Assembly: GCF_901709675.1 (NCBI RefSeq)
Contig: NC_051095.1
Location: forward strand, 24,618,456-24,682,455
DNA length: 64,000 bases
Reading direction: 5' to 3'
From: Syngnathus acus
Taxonomy: Eukaryota; Chordata; Actinopteri; Syngnathiformes; Syngnathidae
A program made the position numbers and the translations under genes. Numbering within the stretch: the stretch's first letter is position 1; each line of letters opens with the position of its first letter. Below, one piece after another: positions 47,780 through 60,688 of the stretch. The notes under the pieces were generated by a model that worked only from the letters and a program-made list of their open reading frames with translations, searched no databases and had not been told where the DNA came from.

Positions 47780-49204
47780 TACGTAAGTCCTACGATTCCT
47801 CTCTTTCCTTGCGATATTGAGTTGGGATGGAGAATTGTTTGAAACAAAATCAAATGAACTTTGACACATTCACTGGTTGTGATTGGAAAACAGATGCAGT
47901 TATGATGATGGTGGCGTTAATTTTGAAATAAACAATTTAACAGTTTATTTGTTGTAATTTTAAAATTTACTGAGGGAATGAAACAAGTGCAAATATTGAA
48001 CACTGTGTGCATATGCCATCTGTTCACAGTACACACAATAGAGCAATTCCATATAGGACGTTTTGAAACTGAGGTTCTTTTTTCTTTGCTTTGAGATTAA
48101 GAGACTGACCAAATTGCTTGGAAATGGTCCAAAACTGAGCAAATAAGATGCGACCACCACCTGTGAAAAGGCTGTGTAAGGCAATTGTCAAAATTTGCTT
48201 TGTGTGCACGTTTTTGTCCTGGCGAGCTCAAACAGCATAATGGAAAGCATCCAAACAGCAAAGCACTAATTTTGTGCCCATTGCGCTTGTTTCAGGACAC
48301 AAGTTCATTTTATACATACTAATGGATAATTGAGCGCCATTGTCTCAGTAGCAAGCTGGAGCTGCTATAAGAGACAGATGGGGCATCTGACACTCGTTCC
48401 ATCTGTTTTAGCCCCAGTGATAACCCACTCACGACTGGGATATTGCGTGCTTTACTTTATTTATGCTTGCATGTTCACTTGCTATGAGCATCAATTAAAA
48501 CATACCCATACAATTACCACAAAACTATGTGGAGGACTAATTAATTGTTTGATAGACAATCCTTCTCTTCCTCCAAATTACAAAGCTCTGACAAATATGG
48601 TGCAGTCTTGCATCTGGCACAGTCAATTTGGTGAGCAAATTCCTGAATGTATCTCTCTTGACAATCATGCTATTGTTTGTGGTTCAATAAAAAAAAAAAA
48701 AAAAATCCTGTTGTGTAGCTTTCAATCGCCCGATTTGAGGCAGGGTGGTTCTTTTTATTTTTTTTCTGCCTCTCCAGTTTTCCCTCATTCGACTTTTGGC
48801 TCAGTATGTGCAAATCCATCTCTGATTAAAATTTGCAGTTGACCAGTGTAATTTACATTCTAACATAACAGTGACGCTCCCACCGAAGATGCAACTGTCT
48901 GCTGTCATATTTTCAAATGTGAGATTTTTTCATTGTCCTTTAAAATAACTTTAAAAAAAGAACCAATCAAAATCACTTTCTTTTTCATATATTATTGTTC
49001 CAAAACAAGTTGGCAGCAGTGTTTAATATTCGTTTGTTTCTCTGACGTTTGAATCGGATGACCACTCAAGCCTCTTGAGCTCCAGTCAGAGATTTCACCT
49101 AAGCCTCTGTTATCCTCAATGAAGAGCTGAATCGCTGCAGTCACATTACATGAATGACAAATAAGTCTCCTACCATAATAAAACTATCACAAGGACCCGA
49201 GGCT
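47780..49204. other. Unclassified DNA
   Basis: Poly-A run at 48691-48706. The 48330-48842 frame has no domain. Confidence 0.3.
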
Positions 49205-49440
49205 GCTTATCATAGCATCATCTAAGCTCACACTGGCAGGGCACCCAGAATTTGCTCTTCCACATTGAGAGAGCTATTTGAGTTGGCCTGGGCATCTTTT
49301 TCAGATGCCAACCAGATGCATTCCTGATGAGGAGTTCTGGGCATGCCCAACCAGGAGGAGGCTTTGGGGTAGATTCAAGAACGCTGCAGGGCCTATGTCT
49401 AACAGCAGGCCTGGGAGCGCCTTAGGCCCACCCCAGTCAA
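49205..49440 (+). pseudogene. LINE ORF C-terminal fragment, degenerate
   Basis: The nucleotide pattern parallels 19388-19516 (gcctgggcatc...cagatgcc, then gggcatgcccaaccaggagg) and continues through gcagggcctatgtctaacag and gcctgggagcgcctt, the usual end of this fish LINE ORF. Multiple frameshifts. Confidence 0.6.
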
Positions 49441-50324
49441 ATTGGTGTTAAATCTGAGCTTCCCTGTTTAGACTGCTTCAAATCTGACTTTGGCTAAAAC
49501 TGCTGTTGACAACTAATCAGTCTTCATGGTACATGCATTCACTGCTAAGCCAGAAGAGGGATCTATCACTATTTGTCATTCCAGTGTGACCTCCAAAGTC
49601 AAACGCAATCTATTCCGAGTGCTATGGTTGCTAACGGGACAAAGCGAAGAGTAATTGATAAGCTCCCACCAGGCATGGATGCGTGATTGAATTAAAATTC
49701 TCCAGTAATACAGGAAAATGAGTCTATAAGTATATTCACACTTGACAGAGCTGATTAGTTTGATGCACATTCAAATTTTCCTCTCTCTTCTATGCTTAAC
49801 TGTACTGAATGGAGCAAACCAGCGCAGAGATTTGAACCACCTTTTCTCACAAAATTATAGCGTATGTAAAGGCACCTTTAACATGTTTTAAAAACCACTC
49901 AGAATGTTCGATTGTATTCACCTGTATCCAAATAATATTATAGCATTTGAAATAAAATTGCATTCGTAAGCCAAACGCAGTCAATTTGTGTGTATTTCTC
50001 GATCTTTCCTGCCCTTGTCATGAACCGCGCCCTTCTGAATCACATGGTACCGTGACGTAATGATAGGACTGCCCCCATTGTTTACCGATTGATAGCGCGA
50101 AGATCCATACAATTTCCTGGTGTTTTGTCTCCAATACTTCACATATAAGCATAATAGAGACAACGGAGCCCCCCCAAGTTCTCCCATCCCCCCTCGAAAG
50201 TGCCAAGACAGAGCCGTGCAATTGCCAAAAGGGAGATTCTTGGGGTATGAAAATAATAATGATAATAAAATGTTACCTTTATGATTTTTGAAAAATAAAG
50301 TTTAGGCTTATAACTACAGGTGTA
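49441..50324. other. Unclassified DNA
   Basis: Nothing recognised. Confidence 0.3.
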
Positions 50325-51182
50325 CCGTATTTTCCGGACTATAAGGCGCACCTAAAAACCTAAAATTTTCTCAAAAGCCGACAGTGCGCCTTATAGTCCA
50401 GTGCGCCTTATATATGGATCAATTGATGAATTTGTTGATCCATACTGGTTGTACACAGTACTCTGCCAAAATGTTTCAGTACGTTTTAGTACGACTAGTA
50501 AATTACAAGGTCGCATCGCTTCCCAACATTACGGCAACTGTAGTCAGGGGGTGTCACCGAATAGCTGTTGTACCCGCGAGGCTATTTCATTTCAAAATAG
50601 GCTGCTCCGTTAATGTTTCGAGTAAATTTACGGATTGATATGGAAGGGAAACATAGGTAAGCAGTACCAATGTGTTAGATCGAACTTTAGTCAGTTCCGA
50701 TCATTTTATAGGAGATCGTTTGAGAAACGCGATTGTTTACACTTTGCTGAGGCTCATGGGAGATTGCGAGCTGAGGCTCATGGGACTTTGCGGATGGCTA
50801 ATGCTATAACGATAGCTGCTATACGTACCAGGCTATTTCATGTGAAAATAGGCTGCTCTGTTAATGTTTCGAGTAAATCTACGGATCGATATGGAAGGGA
50901 AACATAGGTAAGTAGTACCAATGCGTTAGATCGAACTTTAGTCAGTTCCGATCATTTTATAGGAGATCGTTTGAGAAACGCGATTGTTTACAGAGGGCTC
51001 GTTGGTTATTGGCTAGTGGATGCATACCGCAACCCTAGTCAACCTCAGTTTGTTGCAGTATAGCTTCTATTTTATGCGCCTTATAATCCGGTGCGCCTTA
51101 TATATGGACAAAGTTTTAAAATGGGCCGTTCATTGAAGGTGCGCCTTATAATCCGGTGCGCCTTTTAGTGCGGAAAATACGG
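50325..51182. mobile_element. GGCGC-box MITE (copy C, two repeat units)
   Basis: TA-flanked and complete at both ends, same orientation as copy B. cgcgattgtttac ends at 50740 and 50991 (251 bp), so it holds only two units. Confidence 0.9.
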
Positions 51183-51356
51183 TAACTTCGGTAGTAACAT
51201 ACTGTGTGCAAAGGGAAAATAAGAATTAGCACACCAAAGTAATAATCGTTCATGGGTTTTCCCAGTCCTAAAAATCAATTTTCCTACTGTTTTCTACCCT
51301 ATAAAAAATATATGTTGCCGAATATATTATTAAAATAAATTTTCTTTGCAACTTTC

Positions 51357-51581
51357 TTAGAATTTATTAAATTGGACACCCAAAACAATATCAGTATATA
51401 GCCATTGATTTTCTCCCGATCTGGCTGTACCTTCCGCGCCTTCGTTTTGCGATGCTTCAGTCGCTGGGGTACTTCTCACGGGTTCAAATTGGTAGCCTTG
51501 TACCCCAAGAAAGAAATCATACTCTTCTTCATTTTCGTCAGAAGGTGAAGAATCATCTGAGGGAGATTCGTCAGACGACAT
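51357..51581 (-). CDS. Small acidic ORF, possibly transposon-derived first exon (uncertain)
   Basis: A 74-codon frame starting MSSDESPSDDSSPSDENEEE: a serine/aspartate/glutamate-rich N-terminus, then FFLGVQGYQFEPVRSTPA and ARSGENQW. The YQFEP motif followed by an R-G-N-W-like stretch resembles the N-terminus of fish proteins carrying a P2X7-like cysteine-rich domain, many of which are transposon-associated. No cysteines follow, so the domain itself is absent. A second short frame, MADTEVEAMSFLFC, starts upstream at 51645 in a good initiation context and repeats gaagcgatgtcgt. It may be a chance ORF or a decayed exon. Confidence 0.3.
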   Translation of the reverse strand: MSSDESPSDDSSPSDENEEEYDFFLGVQGYQFEPVRSTPATEASQNEGAEGTARSGENQWLYTDIVLGVQFNKF

Positions 51582-51929
51582 CGCTTCGCTATTTGTAAAT
51601 GAGACAAAACAAAAACGACATCGCTTCCACTTCTGTATCCGCCATTATGCTTACATGGGCTAAGTAACTCGGCAACACTCGCCCTCCTATAGTCTACGCA
51701 ACAGTCACTTCGGCAATTTCCGGGATGAACTTCAACGATCACATACAAACCGTTGATTTTTCATTGATTACTCCTCAATTCGCAATTTTATTCAAAAATT
51801 AACAACAGTTTCCAAAAATACAAGTCCATCTTTATCAAATACATTTTGGGGCCCCATAGTGTCTTTACATGCCCTTTAAGGGCAATTTTTATTTCATTTC
51901 GGAAAAACGTATCCCCTAACGCCCCCCCA

Positions 51930-52283
51930 CCCGGTTCGCTGACGTTGCCATGAGTTACCAATGCAATAACTTGCCAGCATGACGGTCTTGCAGGTTGGCA
52001 TGGTTTGGGTTTGATTCTGGCTGGTTTTTCGTGTGCCTGCATGCGTTTCCTCCGGGTACTCCGGACTCCTTCCATATTAAAAAAACAAAAAACAAGCATG
52101 GTAGGCCGATTGACCGCTTAAAATTGCCTGTAGGTGTGATTGTGAGCATAACTACTTGTTTGTCTATATGTGCCCTGAGGTTGGCTGGTGATCTGTTCAG
52201 GGTATACCACGCCTATCGGCCAAAAGGCACCGGGATAGGCTCCAGCATGCAACCCTCGTGAGGATTAAGCAATATTGAAGATG
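51930..52283 (+). mobile_element. DANA-like SINE
   Basis: Plus-strand copy. The body has gtttcctccgggtactccgg, gtaggccgattgac and ctccagcatgcaaccctcg. The head is degraded. Confidence 0.8.
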
Positions 52284-53330
52284 ATTGAATGAAGGAATGT
52301 TCCACTTTGATGCTTCCACAATAAAAGGTGTCTATGTTTTCTTTGAAACCATGGCTTGGTTGTTTCCATATTCTGCTTTCATTGCACATTTGCAGTCCTT
52401 GAAGAACTTTGTTAGACCAAAAATGAAATGTGTTTCATGAATCAATTGTAGTTTTCCTTCCCTCCTCATTTCTGCTGTCACATTTCCTTATTACTGCCAT
52501 GCTTCTTTATGCCATTTTTATCTAAAACATAGTCTTGCATGTGGCACTGGAGTATGTCACTGAAACTAATAACCATATTCAAGTTTTACTTGATGAAACA
52601 TGTCAGTGGTATTAAATACAAAAAAGGTCGTGATGTGAAGTCATAAGTGTATTTCATTATGTATCAGCGGGGTTGAGTTACAGGCAGTCAGATTTTAAGT
52701 GCTGCTGTTCATTAATTCAACGGCTCCATCCTTTTTTTTCCTGCCACAACCACATCTGCCTTTCATCACATCGTCCTTTACAGTATGTTAACTGCTTCAT
52801 TAATATTGGTGTCATTCCTTTGATTTCTTCAGTCCCCACTTTCCTTTAGCAGTCTATTCTCTTGATGACAACTAGCTTTTTTCTCTTGAACCCTTCCAGA
52901 AAGTCTCAGTTGTAATGGAGAAATCATACTATGGGTTTAACGATAGTTGGATAAAGATAGTACCAGTAATCATGTACTGTATGCATGATGTACTTGTGTC
53001 AAACAGCCAACAGCAATACTTACTGTAGATATACACTAATTCGGAGTCACTTTGGGTAATTAAGGTCCATTGAAAAAAATAGATAATAGCTAATTTCTAT
53101 GACTATGACTAAACTGGCTTGAGGCAGCCCACGCACCCCTAATTTCCTTTTCCAATGATTCATTTGCATATATGAAGCTTTTGTGTGTGTGTGCGTGTGC
53201 GTGTTTATGTGGGGCTGTACCTCTGTTTATTTCTAAACTTAAACCAAAATGGATCAGTCACTGTGCACATTGAAGAAGGAATCTTCAGGTGCTTCATTTC
53301 ACTTACAAAGCGAAATCCAGATATTTTCAC
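52284..53330. other. Unclassified DNA
   Basis: Nothing recognised. Confidence 0.3.
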
Positions 53331-53498
<168 letters not shown>

Positions 53499-53522
53499 AA
53501 TGTGAGAGAGATAGAAAGACAG

Positions 53523-53524
<2 letters not shown>

Positions 53525-53573
<49 letters not shown>
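53525..53573. repeat. (GA)n microsatellite
   Basis: About 24 GA units. Confidence 0.96.
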
Positions 53574-53576
<3 letters not shown>

Positions 53577-53771
53577 TTGGAGGGTGTTGTGAAAGAACGT
53601 GTGACACAATGACAGGGTGTGGGGAGTATGTGCAGCAAGGGTGTGTTAAAAGTGAGAGGGTGACACTACTTCGCGAATATTCACATATCGCGGGTGGGCT
53701 TGGAACCAATTATTCGTGATAAACGAGGGATTACTGTATTCTGATGCAAACTAATTCTTTAGCTCCTATTT

Positions 53772-54112
53772 CAGGGGTTTTCAACAGTTTTTCCCCAAGG
53801 GACCACCATTATACCCAAGAAGCAACTCGAGGACAACTGCTTTGGGGGAATATTATTTTATTTTGCACCGGAGGAGAGACCAATACAGGCTATTTATTTG
53901 CATCTGTGTTTTGGGAATCTCAGCTACATTTGACATAATTGGATGAGTAAATGATTGACAAAATTTAGCTGGAAAATAAATCAAGTCTAATTAGTAAATC
54001 AGTTTTATTTTTAAAAACTGTTACAATCATTTTCCAATTCCAATTTTGCGGACCATCTGTAATACATCCACGGACCACTAGAGGGCCGCGGACCAACGGT
54101 TGACAATCCCTG
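53772..54112. mobile_element. hAT MITE inside duplication (copy 2)
   Basis: 341 bp, same length as copy 1. Perfect target duplication tcctattt at 53764-53771 and 54113-54120. Confidence 0.9.
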
Positions 54113-54145
54113 TCCTATTTGATAAGTGTTGACTAGTACATGATA

Positions 54146-54478
54146 AATTATGCAATCATGATCGCCTCACAGGTATGACGGTGGGGATTCAAATCTTTCC
54201 TGTGTGCAAGTAGCATGTTCTTTCTGAGCTTGTGTGGGTTCTCTGGCTTTCTTCCACATTCCAAAAACATGTTTCCTAGGTTAAATAAAGACTCTAAATT
54301 GTCATTAGGCATTAATATGAGTGTGAATGATTGTGAGTATACATATGTGCCCTGTAATTGGCTGTCAATAAGTCCAGAGTGTAACATGCATCTGACCCAA
54401 AGTCAGCTGTGGTACGCTTTAGCTCATCCACTATCCTAATGAGGATAAGTGGTGGGTATAATGTAAGGATGGATGAGA
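54146..54478 (+). mobile_element. DANA-like SINE, degenerate (duplicate of 17697)
   Basis: Same degenerate copy as 17697-18028 with a few substitutions. Confidence 0.65.
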
Positions 54479-54793
54479 AGTGTGCTGATCTGGTTTTAAA
54501 AACTACAAACAGTGATTCCCTTTATATGTCTTTTGACCAACGTATTATGCCTATAGTGGTAGGCTATTGAATGTAATCTTGCAAACATAGTCATAGTTAA
54601 CCATCAGTAATGACAGGACAGCAATTATGTTATCCTTAAACGTACAATTATTCATTAACTTGTAAGGGGCTATTGTAAGTACATCAGTCAACTTTTTACT
54701 GTGCAATTTTTTTTAAACGGCAGGTGGTCCTTAAAAAATTATTTTCAAAAAAATTTTTAAATAAAAAATAGATAGCTAGATAGTTGATACATA

Positions 54794-54940
<147 letters not shown>

Positions 54941-55483
54941 GCAATAATGCAATAAAAACTGAAAACTGGAGGGTGGAAAAAGTGCCTTCACTTATATTAA
55001 AATGACATATTTACACATGCAGTATTAATGATCAACCTTGCCAGGTGTGCTGTAAGTCTTTAAGTTCATCCACAATGTCGGTGGGTCGGCTTCTGGTAAT
55101 CATTTTTGAACCACGAAAAAAAATTATGTGCACCCCTCTCCATGAGAAGACCAAAAAACAAGAATATATGTCATATATTTAAAGCATGTCTTCATTTAAG
55201 AAAAAGTCACACACATTTGCATTTGTTGCATCAGCGAAGTTTGGTGATGAAATCATTCTTAATAAATGAACACTTTTTACATTGGCCTAATTTCTGCATT
55301 TAATTATTATTCATTGTCTTTTTTTGCATCAATGTACTCCCTGCGATGTGTTCACGCTACTTGTCACTGCTTTTTTGTTGCCATTGATGAGTTTATCGAC
55401 TGTGTGAACGCACCCGGGGTTGACTGCATAACGTGATCGAAGAGCAAAAATAAACCCAGTGACTAAAAATGGAAATTTACAAG
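54941..55483. other. Unclassified DNA
   Basis: Nothing recognised. Confidence 0.3.
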
Positions 55484-55491
55484 CACTAAAG

Positions 55492-55798
55492 CATTTGTGT
55501 CAAACTCAAGGCTCATTTTATGTGGCCCGCGAAGACAAATTTTGCATCGGCTTTGTGTCATTACAAAAATTAAAAAATAGTGTTTACTTTAAAAAAAAAA
55601 GAGACATTGCTTGCAATTTTTATTACCATTCGTCTTTTTAAAATATTTGAACAATTTTTAACAGTCTGTGATTTCAAAACTAGTTATTCATCAGTTTGTT
55701 TTGTAGCCTATATAAAAGACATTGACAATCATAATGGCCCTCCAAAGGAAACTATGACTATGATGCAGCCCGCAACAAAAATGAATTTGACACCCCTG
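55492..55798. mobile_element. hAT MITE ('TGTCAAACTCA' family), with target duplication
   Basis: catttgtgtcaaactcaagg ... gaatttgacacccctg. Perfect 8-bp duplication cactaaag at 55484-55491 and 55799-55806. The left end is mutated and shortened relative to 43546. Confidence 0.92.
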
Positions 55799-55806
55799 CA
55801 CTAAAG

Positions 55807-57294
55807 TGTCATTGGGGGCCTGTCTCGACCAGGAGGCTTGTCCTGGACCGCGTCACAGCGCCCAAAGGTCGCACCACCAGACTTCCAACGAGGAGACCCT
55901 TCAAATGAGTGCGGCCATTCAAAGCACCTGATAGGCGGTGGTACCCCATACGTGTACTTAGGGGGAAATGTGAGTCAAATGAACCTTTACCGATTTCAAT
56001 TGACTATATAACGACGTATGAACAATTCAGCTTACACAAAGCCTCTCGGACTGTGTGGTGACTGGTGAAAGGAAATGGACAGGCGTGAAAGGGCACTGCT
56101 CATTTCTTGCTCTTTAATCAGCCACAGAGAGGCTAATCCTTGTGATATGTTGAAGTCGTCGTAAGTAGAAATGTCCATGTACATTTTGGTGCCAATTGAT
56201 AGCTTTTTTTTGGACATTTTAAGCGATAGTCTGTACAATGATTTCCAATTGGGGAATTATGATCGCTTTCTTCCGTGACATCATCAACCAAGACATGGAG
56301 GGGAGGGGTGTGTGGCACTATTTCTCATTAAAAGTGGGCATTTTTAAAGTCATTCAGCGTATCATTATTTCTCCAAAATGAATGGTAAAATAGAAAATGT
56401 GACCTTATTTCATTTTCCTAAAAGATAAACTAGGCTAGTCTTTACAATGATTTCCATTGGGGAAATTGTCTGTAGGTGTACTGCCCTTCTGTTCTCAAAT
56501 ACCGTTAAATCTCCTCTGAGTTTGTTTTCAGAGGGTAATTGTAGCATTGACATAATTTTTAATACAGTTCTATCACATACGTGTCAAAATTGGGGTTGTT
56601 TTACCCTACCTTTGAACAGGTAGTTATATGAGAACACAATTTTAATGTAACTCTCCCAACACTGATTGTCCATCCCTTTTACCTTCGCGAGGGTCCTGGA
56701 TTGAGCTTGGTCTAGTCCCAGCTGACTTTTAGCAAGAGACGGTACACCCCAGACTGGGTGCTGGCCAATCGCCGTTGAAGACATTGTCAACCCTTCAAGC
56801 CTTGATTGGATAAGGTAAAGACAGTGAAATTATGGCTATTCAGTTAAAAGGAAGAACAACAAAAAAATATTTTCCCTTGTTGTATATAAAGTGCGTCTAT
56901 GGTTATGAGTGCCTCACATTGAGGTAAATCAATTGTAGAGTGTTTTGGCCCATGCACCTTCCGCATCTGTTATTGACAAAATGAGTGTTGTGAGACCCTT
57001 AGGGCGGTCACAAAGCTTCGACATTTGATACTCACACAAACACTGTACATTCCTTAAAGGAAAAGCATCCAACCTAATCGATTCTGCTGTTTTTTTCCTC
57101 TATCCCTCCTCCGCCTTCGCCTCGTCATTCCTTCTCTTGAAACTGTACAAACTCAACATGTGTTTCCTCTCTCCCACTCTGTAATTGATTCTTCTCCCTT
57201 TTCATTCTCCTGTTACAGGATGTCTTTCAACAATGAGGCAAACCTAAAATTCGAGACAGAAAGAAATCTAATCCCAGCAGTTGCTCACCATCTA
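55807..57294. other. Mostly unclassified; SINE relic and short repeats
   Basis: Two similar 27-bp blocks (tctgtacaatgatttcc at about 56230 and tctttacaatgatttcc at about 56440) form an imperfect direct repeat. A degenerate DANA-like SINE is listed separately. Confidence 0.3.
56672..56785 (-). mobile_element. DANA-like SINE 3' fragment
   Basis: ccttcgcgagggtcctgg, agtcccagctgac and tggccaatcgccg blocks in the order seen at 27269. Confidence 0.55.
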
Positions 57295-58355
57295 CAGTAG
57301 AGGCCCGGATCTCAACGCCAATTCCTTCTAGAAGGAACGTTGAGAAACGAAACCATTGAGTTCCGAAGCAATATTCCACATTGGAAATAACTGAAAACAC
57401 AATAATCCATTCTCAGCCTGCAAGTTTTTATCCTAACGTTGCCTCTTTTATACCAAAATTGTGCAGCGAAAATGTGCAGAGTTGAATATGCAACATAAAT
57501 AAAATAAGGAACACATCATTAGAACAGTACATTTAAGATCTACATACATTGACATTGATGAGGCGCTGAAACTATGAACGCAGAGGTGGAGAGGAGGTGT
57601 GTGTGTGTGTGAGTGTGTGTGTGCGTGCGTGTGTGTGTGTGAGGGGGGTGGTCATTGTTTGGAAGGGGAATGGACAAATTGTGGAGGAAGTCAAAGTTTT
57701 TAAATATCTAGGGGTTTTGTTGGATGACTGCCTATCTTTCTCCCAGCACGCAGATACGGTGTACAATAAGGCACAACGTCTGCTTATACTTAGGGAACTC
57801 AGGAGCTTCCAGGTCAATCAAGACATTCTGACAACTGCCAACAAATCTCTCATTGACCCCATAATCTCGTATAACAACATCACATCTTGGTTTAATTTTG
57901 TGACTGTCAAAAATAAATCCAAATTAACCAGAGCTATCAATCAAGCAAACAAGATAACGGGCAAATCCCAAGACAGACTCACTCAACTCCAAAGCCGAGC
58001 AATGGAAAGGCGAGCAAAGGCCATCTCAGCTGACTCCTCCCATCCTTTGAACAAGTATGTCCAGCTCCTTCCAACATCGTTGTCTTCGCAACTTTCCTGT
58101 TCTGCTTTTCTCCTGCGTCTTTCTTGGCACCCATGTTTTTTTCGCTAGTACAGTGTAGCCTTACAGTGGTCTACAACCCGCCAAACAACACCAACCGACG
58201 CCGAATAGCGGCTCGCGGAACAAACTGTGTTTTGTTTGCAAGATGGGTTGGTTTCCAAAGCTTTGTCCGAGAACTGGGACAAAGATTTCCTAACATTTTG
58301 GGTTGAAAACCGAATATGTTGAGGACCGAGCTAGTTGACTTCCGGGGTTCCACCG
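57295..58355. mobile_element. TIR element with a LINE fragment inside
   Basis: TA-flanked, left cagtagaggcccggatctc, right (inverted) cggtggaaccccggaagtc. Termini are related but diverged. The interior holds a GT tract (57597-57641) and an RT C-terminal remnant. Confidence 0.55.
57640..58120 (+). pseudogene. LINE RT C-terminal remnant
   Basis: One open frame of about 160 codons reading VEEVKVFKYLGVLLDDCLSF, KAQRLLILRELRSFQVNQ, LIDPIISYNNITSWF and SSHPLNKYVQLLP. This is the thumb and C-terminal region of a fish LINE RT: the YLGV..D, LR.LRSF and SHPL...LLP signposts are in order. The palm with YADD is absent. The frame is preserved but has no start of its own. The apparent start lies in the adjoining GT repeat. 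Confidence 0.75.
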
Positions 58356-58407
58356 TATTCTACTTGAGAGCCAAGTAAAGAATAAGCCTTCAAATTAAAA
58401 TATGATC

Positions 58408-58467
58408 TATCTATCTATGCATCTATCCATCTATCCGTCTGCCCGCCCGCCCGTCCGTCCGTCTGTC
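58408..58467. repeat. (CTAT)/(CCGT)n microsatellite
   Basis: Imperfect CTAT then CCGC/CCGT units. Confidence 0.85.
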
Positions 58468-60340
58468 AAGATAACTCAAAAGTGCATCTTTGATGTCATG
58501 AAACATTTGTAATTTTTTATATCAAAACTATGTAAAATGATATTTATATATTTACGAAGTAAAATTATATTTATCATATTTATTATTTATATTATATTGA
58601 ACACATTTTGCTGCTGATGCAATTAAATGTTCAAAGTGCTTGGAATTTCCAAGTCAATTTCAAAGTCAATTTCATAATCATAAAAACAAAACTGGCCTAC
58701 TTTATTACTTTACAACTCAACATGTACTGTATGTTGTGGGAATCATATTTACAGTTAATATTCTAGGAATGTAAACAAATGCATTATAAATAGAAATCAT
58801 ACTATATTTTTCATTAAATAAAAGAGAGCAAAAATTCTCCAAATATTGACTTTGATGGACAAAAAGCCCAAAATACTGTAAGCTGTTAGACAACAGGTAA
58901 ATACATTTTCTTAGATGTCCATCATATCAAAACAAATTTTTGCTGATTAAAAATGAACAAAAGATTTTAGGTTAAATATTACTGCCTAAAATATAATAAT
59001 ATATAATAATTAAATTTAGTTCTGTGGCAAAAATCAGAGTTATTTAACATCACGGACCTAATTTGTTCCCATCCTCAATAATAGTCCATTAGTGCATATT
59101 GCACCCAGCATCACAGCCTCTTCCACTCCAAGTGGTACTCAACTGGAATGATTCCAGAGTCAAATCAGATACTGGATGACTCCAGGTTCACTGTGTCAAA
59201 CTAATAGAGCAGACTGATAAGGAGAAGAACCTTGAAGCCCAATGAGCCTCCCTCCTGCTGAAAGCTTTTAATCTGCGAAATGTCTGCACAGTTATTGAAT
59301 CACTGGCATGCTGACATGGTTTTATTGTACAGTTCAGCAACTTACATCGCATGATAAATGGTCTGTCTGGTGCTTTGCTCATAATATGCAGAAGGAAAAT
59401 TAACACTTGTGCACTGCTATTATTGTGAAAGTCATGTGCTTTACGTATGTTTCCTCGATGTAGAATCTCAAGCATGCAGATGCCCGGAAAAAGGGAAAAA
59501 CTGATAGACCTGATCCATTATCCATCATTGGGCTGATGTACTTTTCTTAACTCTCCTCGCAGAGATGCTTGCACAGCCGTCAGCACCACGGGTAGCGCAT
59601 TATAAAAAGCGAAGACAGAATGCTGCTCTTGCCACGACAAATCCTAAAAGCAAAGCGAGTTAATACAATACAAGTCTTCTCGGCAATATTTTATGTGCTA
59701 CCGAATGCATTCGAGTGCTAGAGGGTATCACAGCTTTTAGATAATAAAATACTTTGAGCGTATATATGATCAGGGAATTTGGGGGATTGTGGTAGTTTAA
59801 GGTGATTGCAAAGAATGAAATAGCTAATTTTGATCAATATTTCATGTCTCTAAATGATTTAATGTGACGTGCTCTTAAGAAATCAATTCCGCATCACTAA
59901 GTTTTATTGTTGCACCTTTTTCAAAACAATGCCACATGGAACGGGGCTCCAGAGCTCTGACAGCAGCATTCATTTGTTTGATGATGCCAAGCCGCAACTG
60001 AAGTGAAGCAACCATCTGAAAACCTCTTGACTCCTCACTGAAACAAAGGACACCTACAACATCACTCCATTTGCTTTTCATGCAGTCTTTTTTTTAGATA
60101 CAGATGCTATTATTAACATTCAAAATGTTTCATGTATTTTATGTGAACAAAATTGCAAGCATTTTTAAAATTGATTGTTTTAAAAGTTGTTGAGGTCTCT
60201 CCACTATCTGGTTCAAGTACTGGTTGGAGTGCTGATATGCTTTCTAATGAGGTTATTGTTTGGATGTTGTAATTCTGAGACTGAATAACAAGCGTCAAAA
60301 TCTGGTTGATATTCTCAGACCCAATGAAATGATGATGGGT
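58468..60340. other. Unclassified AT-rich DNA
   Basis: Nothing recognised. The 59188-59475 frame has no domain. Confidence 0.3.
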
Positions 60341-60688
60341 AGAACAGTGGTCCACTACTTAGCAAGTCTGCCTTACAGTGCAGAGGTTGTGGGTCCGATT
60401 CCGGCTCCGGCCTTCTTGTGTGAAGTTTGTATGTTCTCCCCGTGCCTGCGTTGGTTTCCCCCGGGGACTTTGACTTCCTCCCACATCCCAAAAATATTGC
60501 ACTGTAGGCCGATTGAATACTCCAAATTGCCCATAGGTGTGAGTGCGAATGGTTGTTTGTCTCTGTGTGCCCTGTGATTGGCTGGCAACCGGTTCTTGGT
60601 GTCTCCTGCCTCCTGCCCGAAAGTCAGCTAGTATAGGCTCCGGCACACCTGCGACCCTCGTGAGGATAAGCGGTTCAGAAAATGGATG
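60341..60688 (+). mobile_element. DANA-like SINE
   Basis: Near full length on the plus strand: head near 60345-60400 with gtgggtccgattcc as box B, gttctccccgtgcctgcg, then gtgattggctggcaaccgg and the ccctcgtgaggataagcgg 3' end. Confidence 0.87.

Larger units (their letters stand above)
53643..54793 (+). repeat. 1.15-kb direct duplication, copy 2
   Basis: Same orientation and order as 17192-18337. It contains only the last 94 bp of the Tigger-like element. Bounded on both sides by GATA arrays (upstream array 145 bp away). Confidence 0.9.

Noticed and set aside
48330-48842. 170-codon plus-strand frame
   Set aside because: Includes a poly-lysine run from a poly-A tract and no recognisable domain.
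55850-55960. rRNA-like fragment
   Set aside because: GC-rich and structured-looking, but no conserved rRNA block could be matched.
57597-57660. Signal-peptide-like Cys/Val-rich N-terminus of the 57640 frame
   Set aside because: It is the translated GT microsatellite; the RT homology begins after it.
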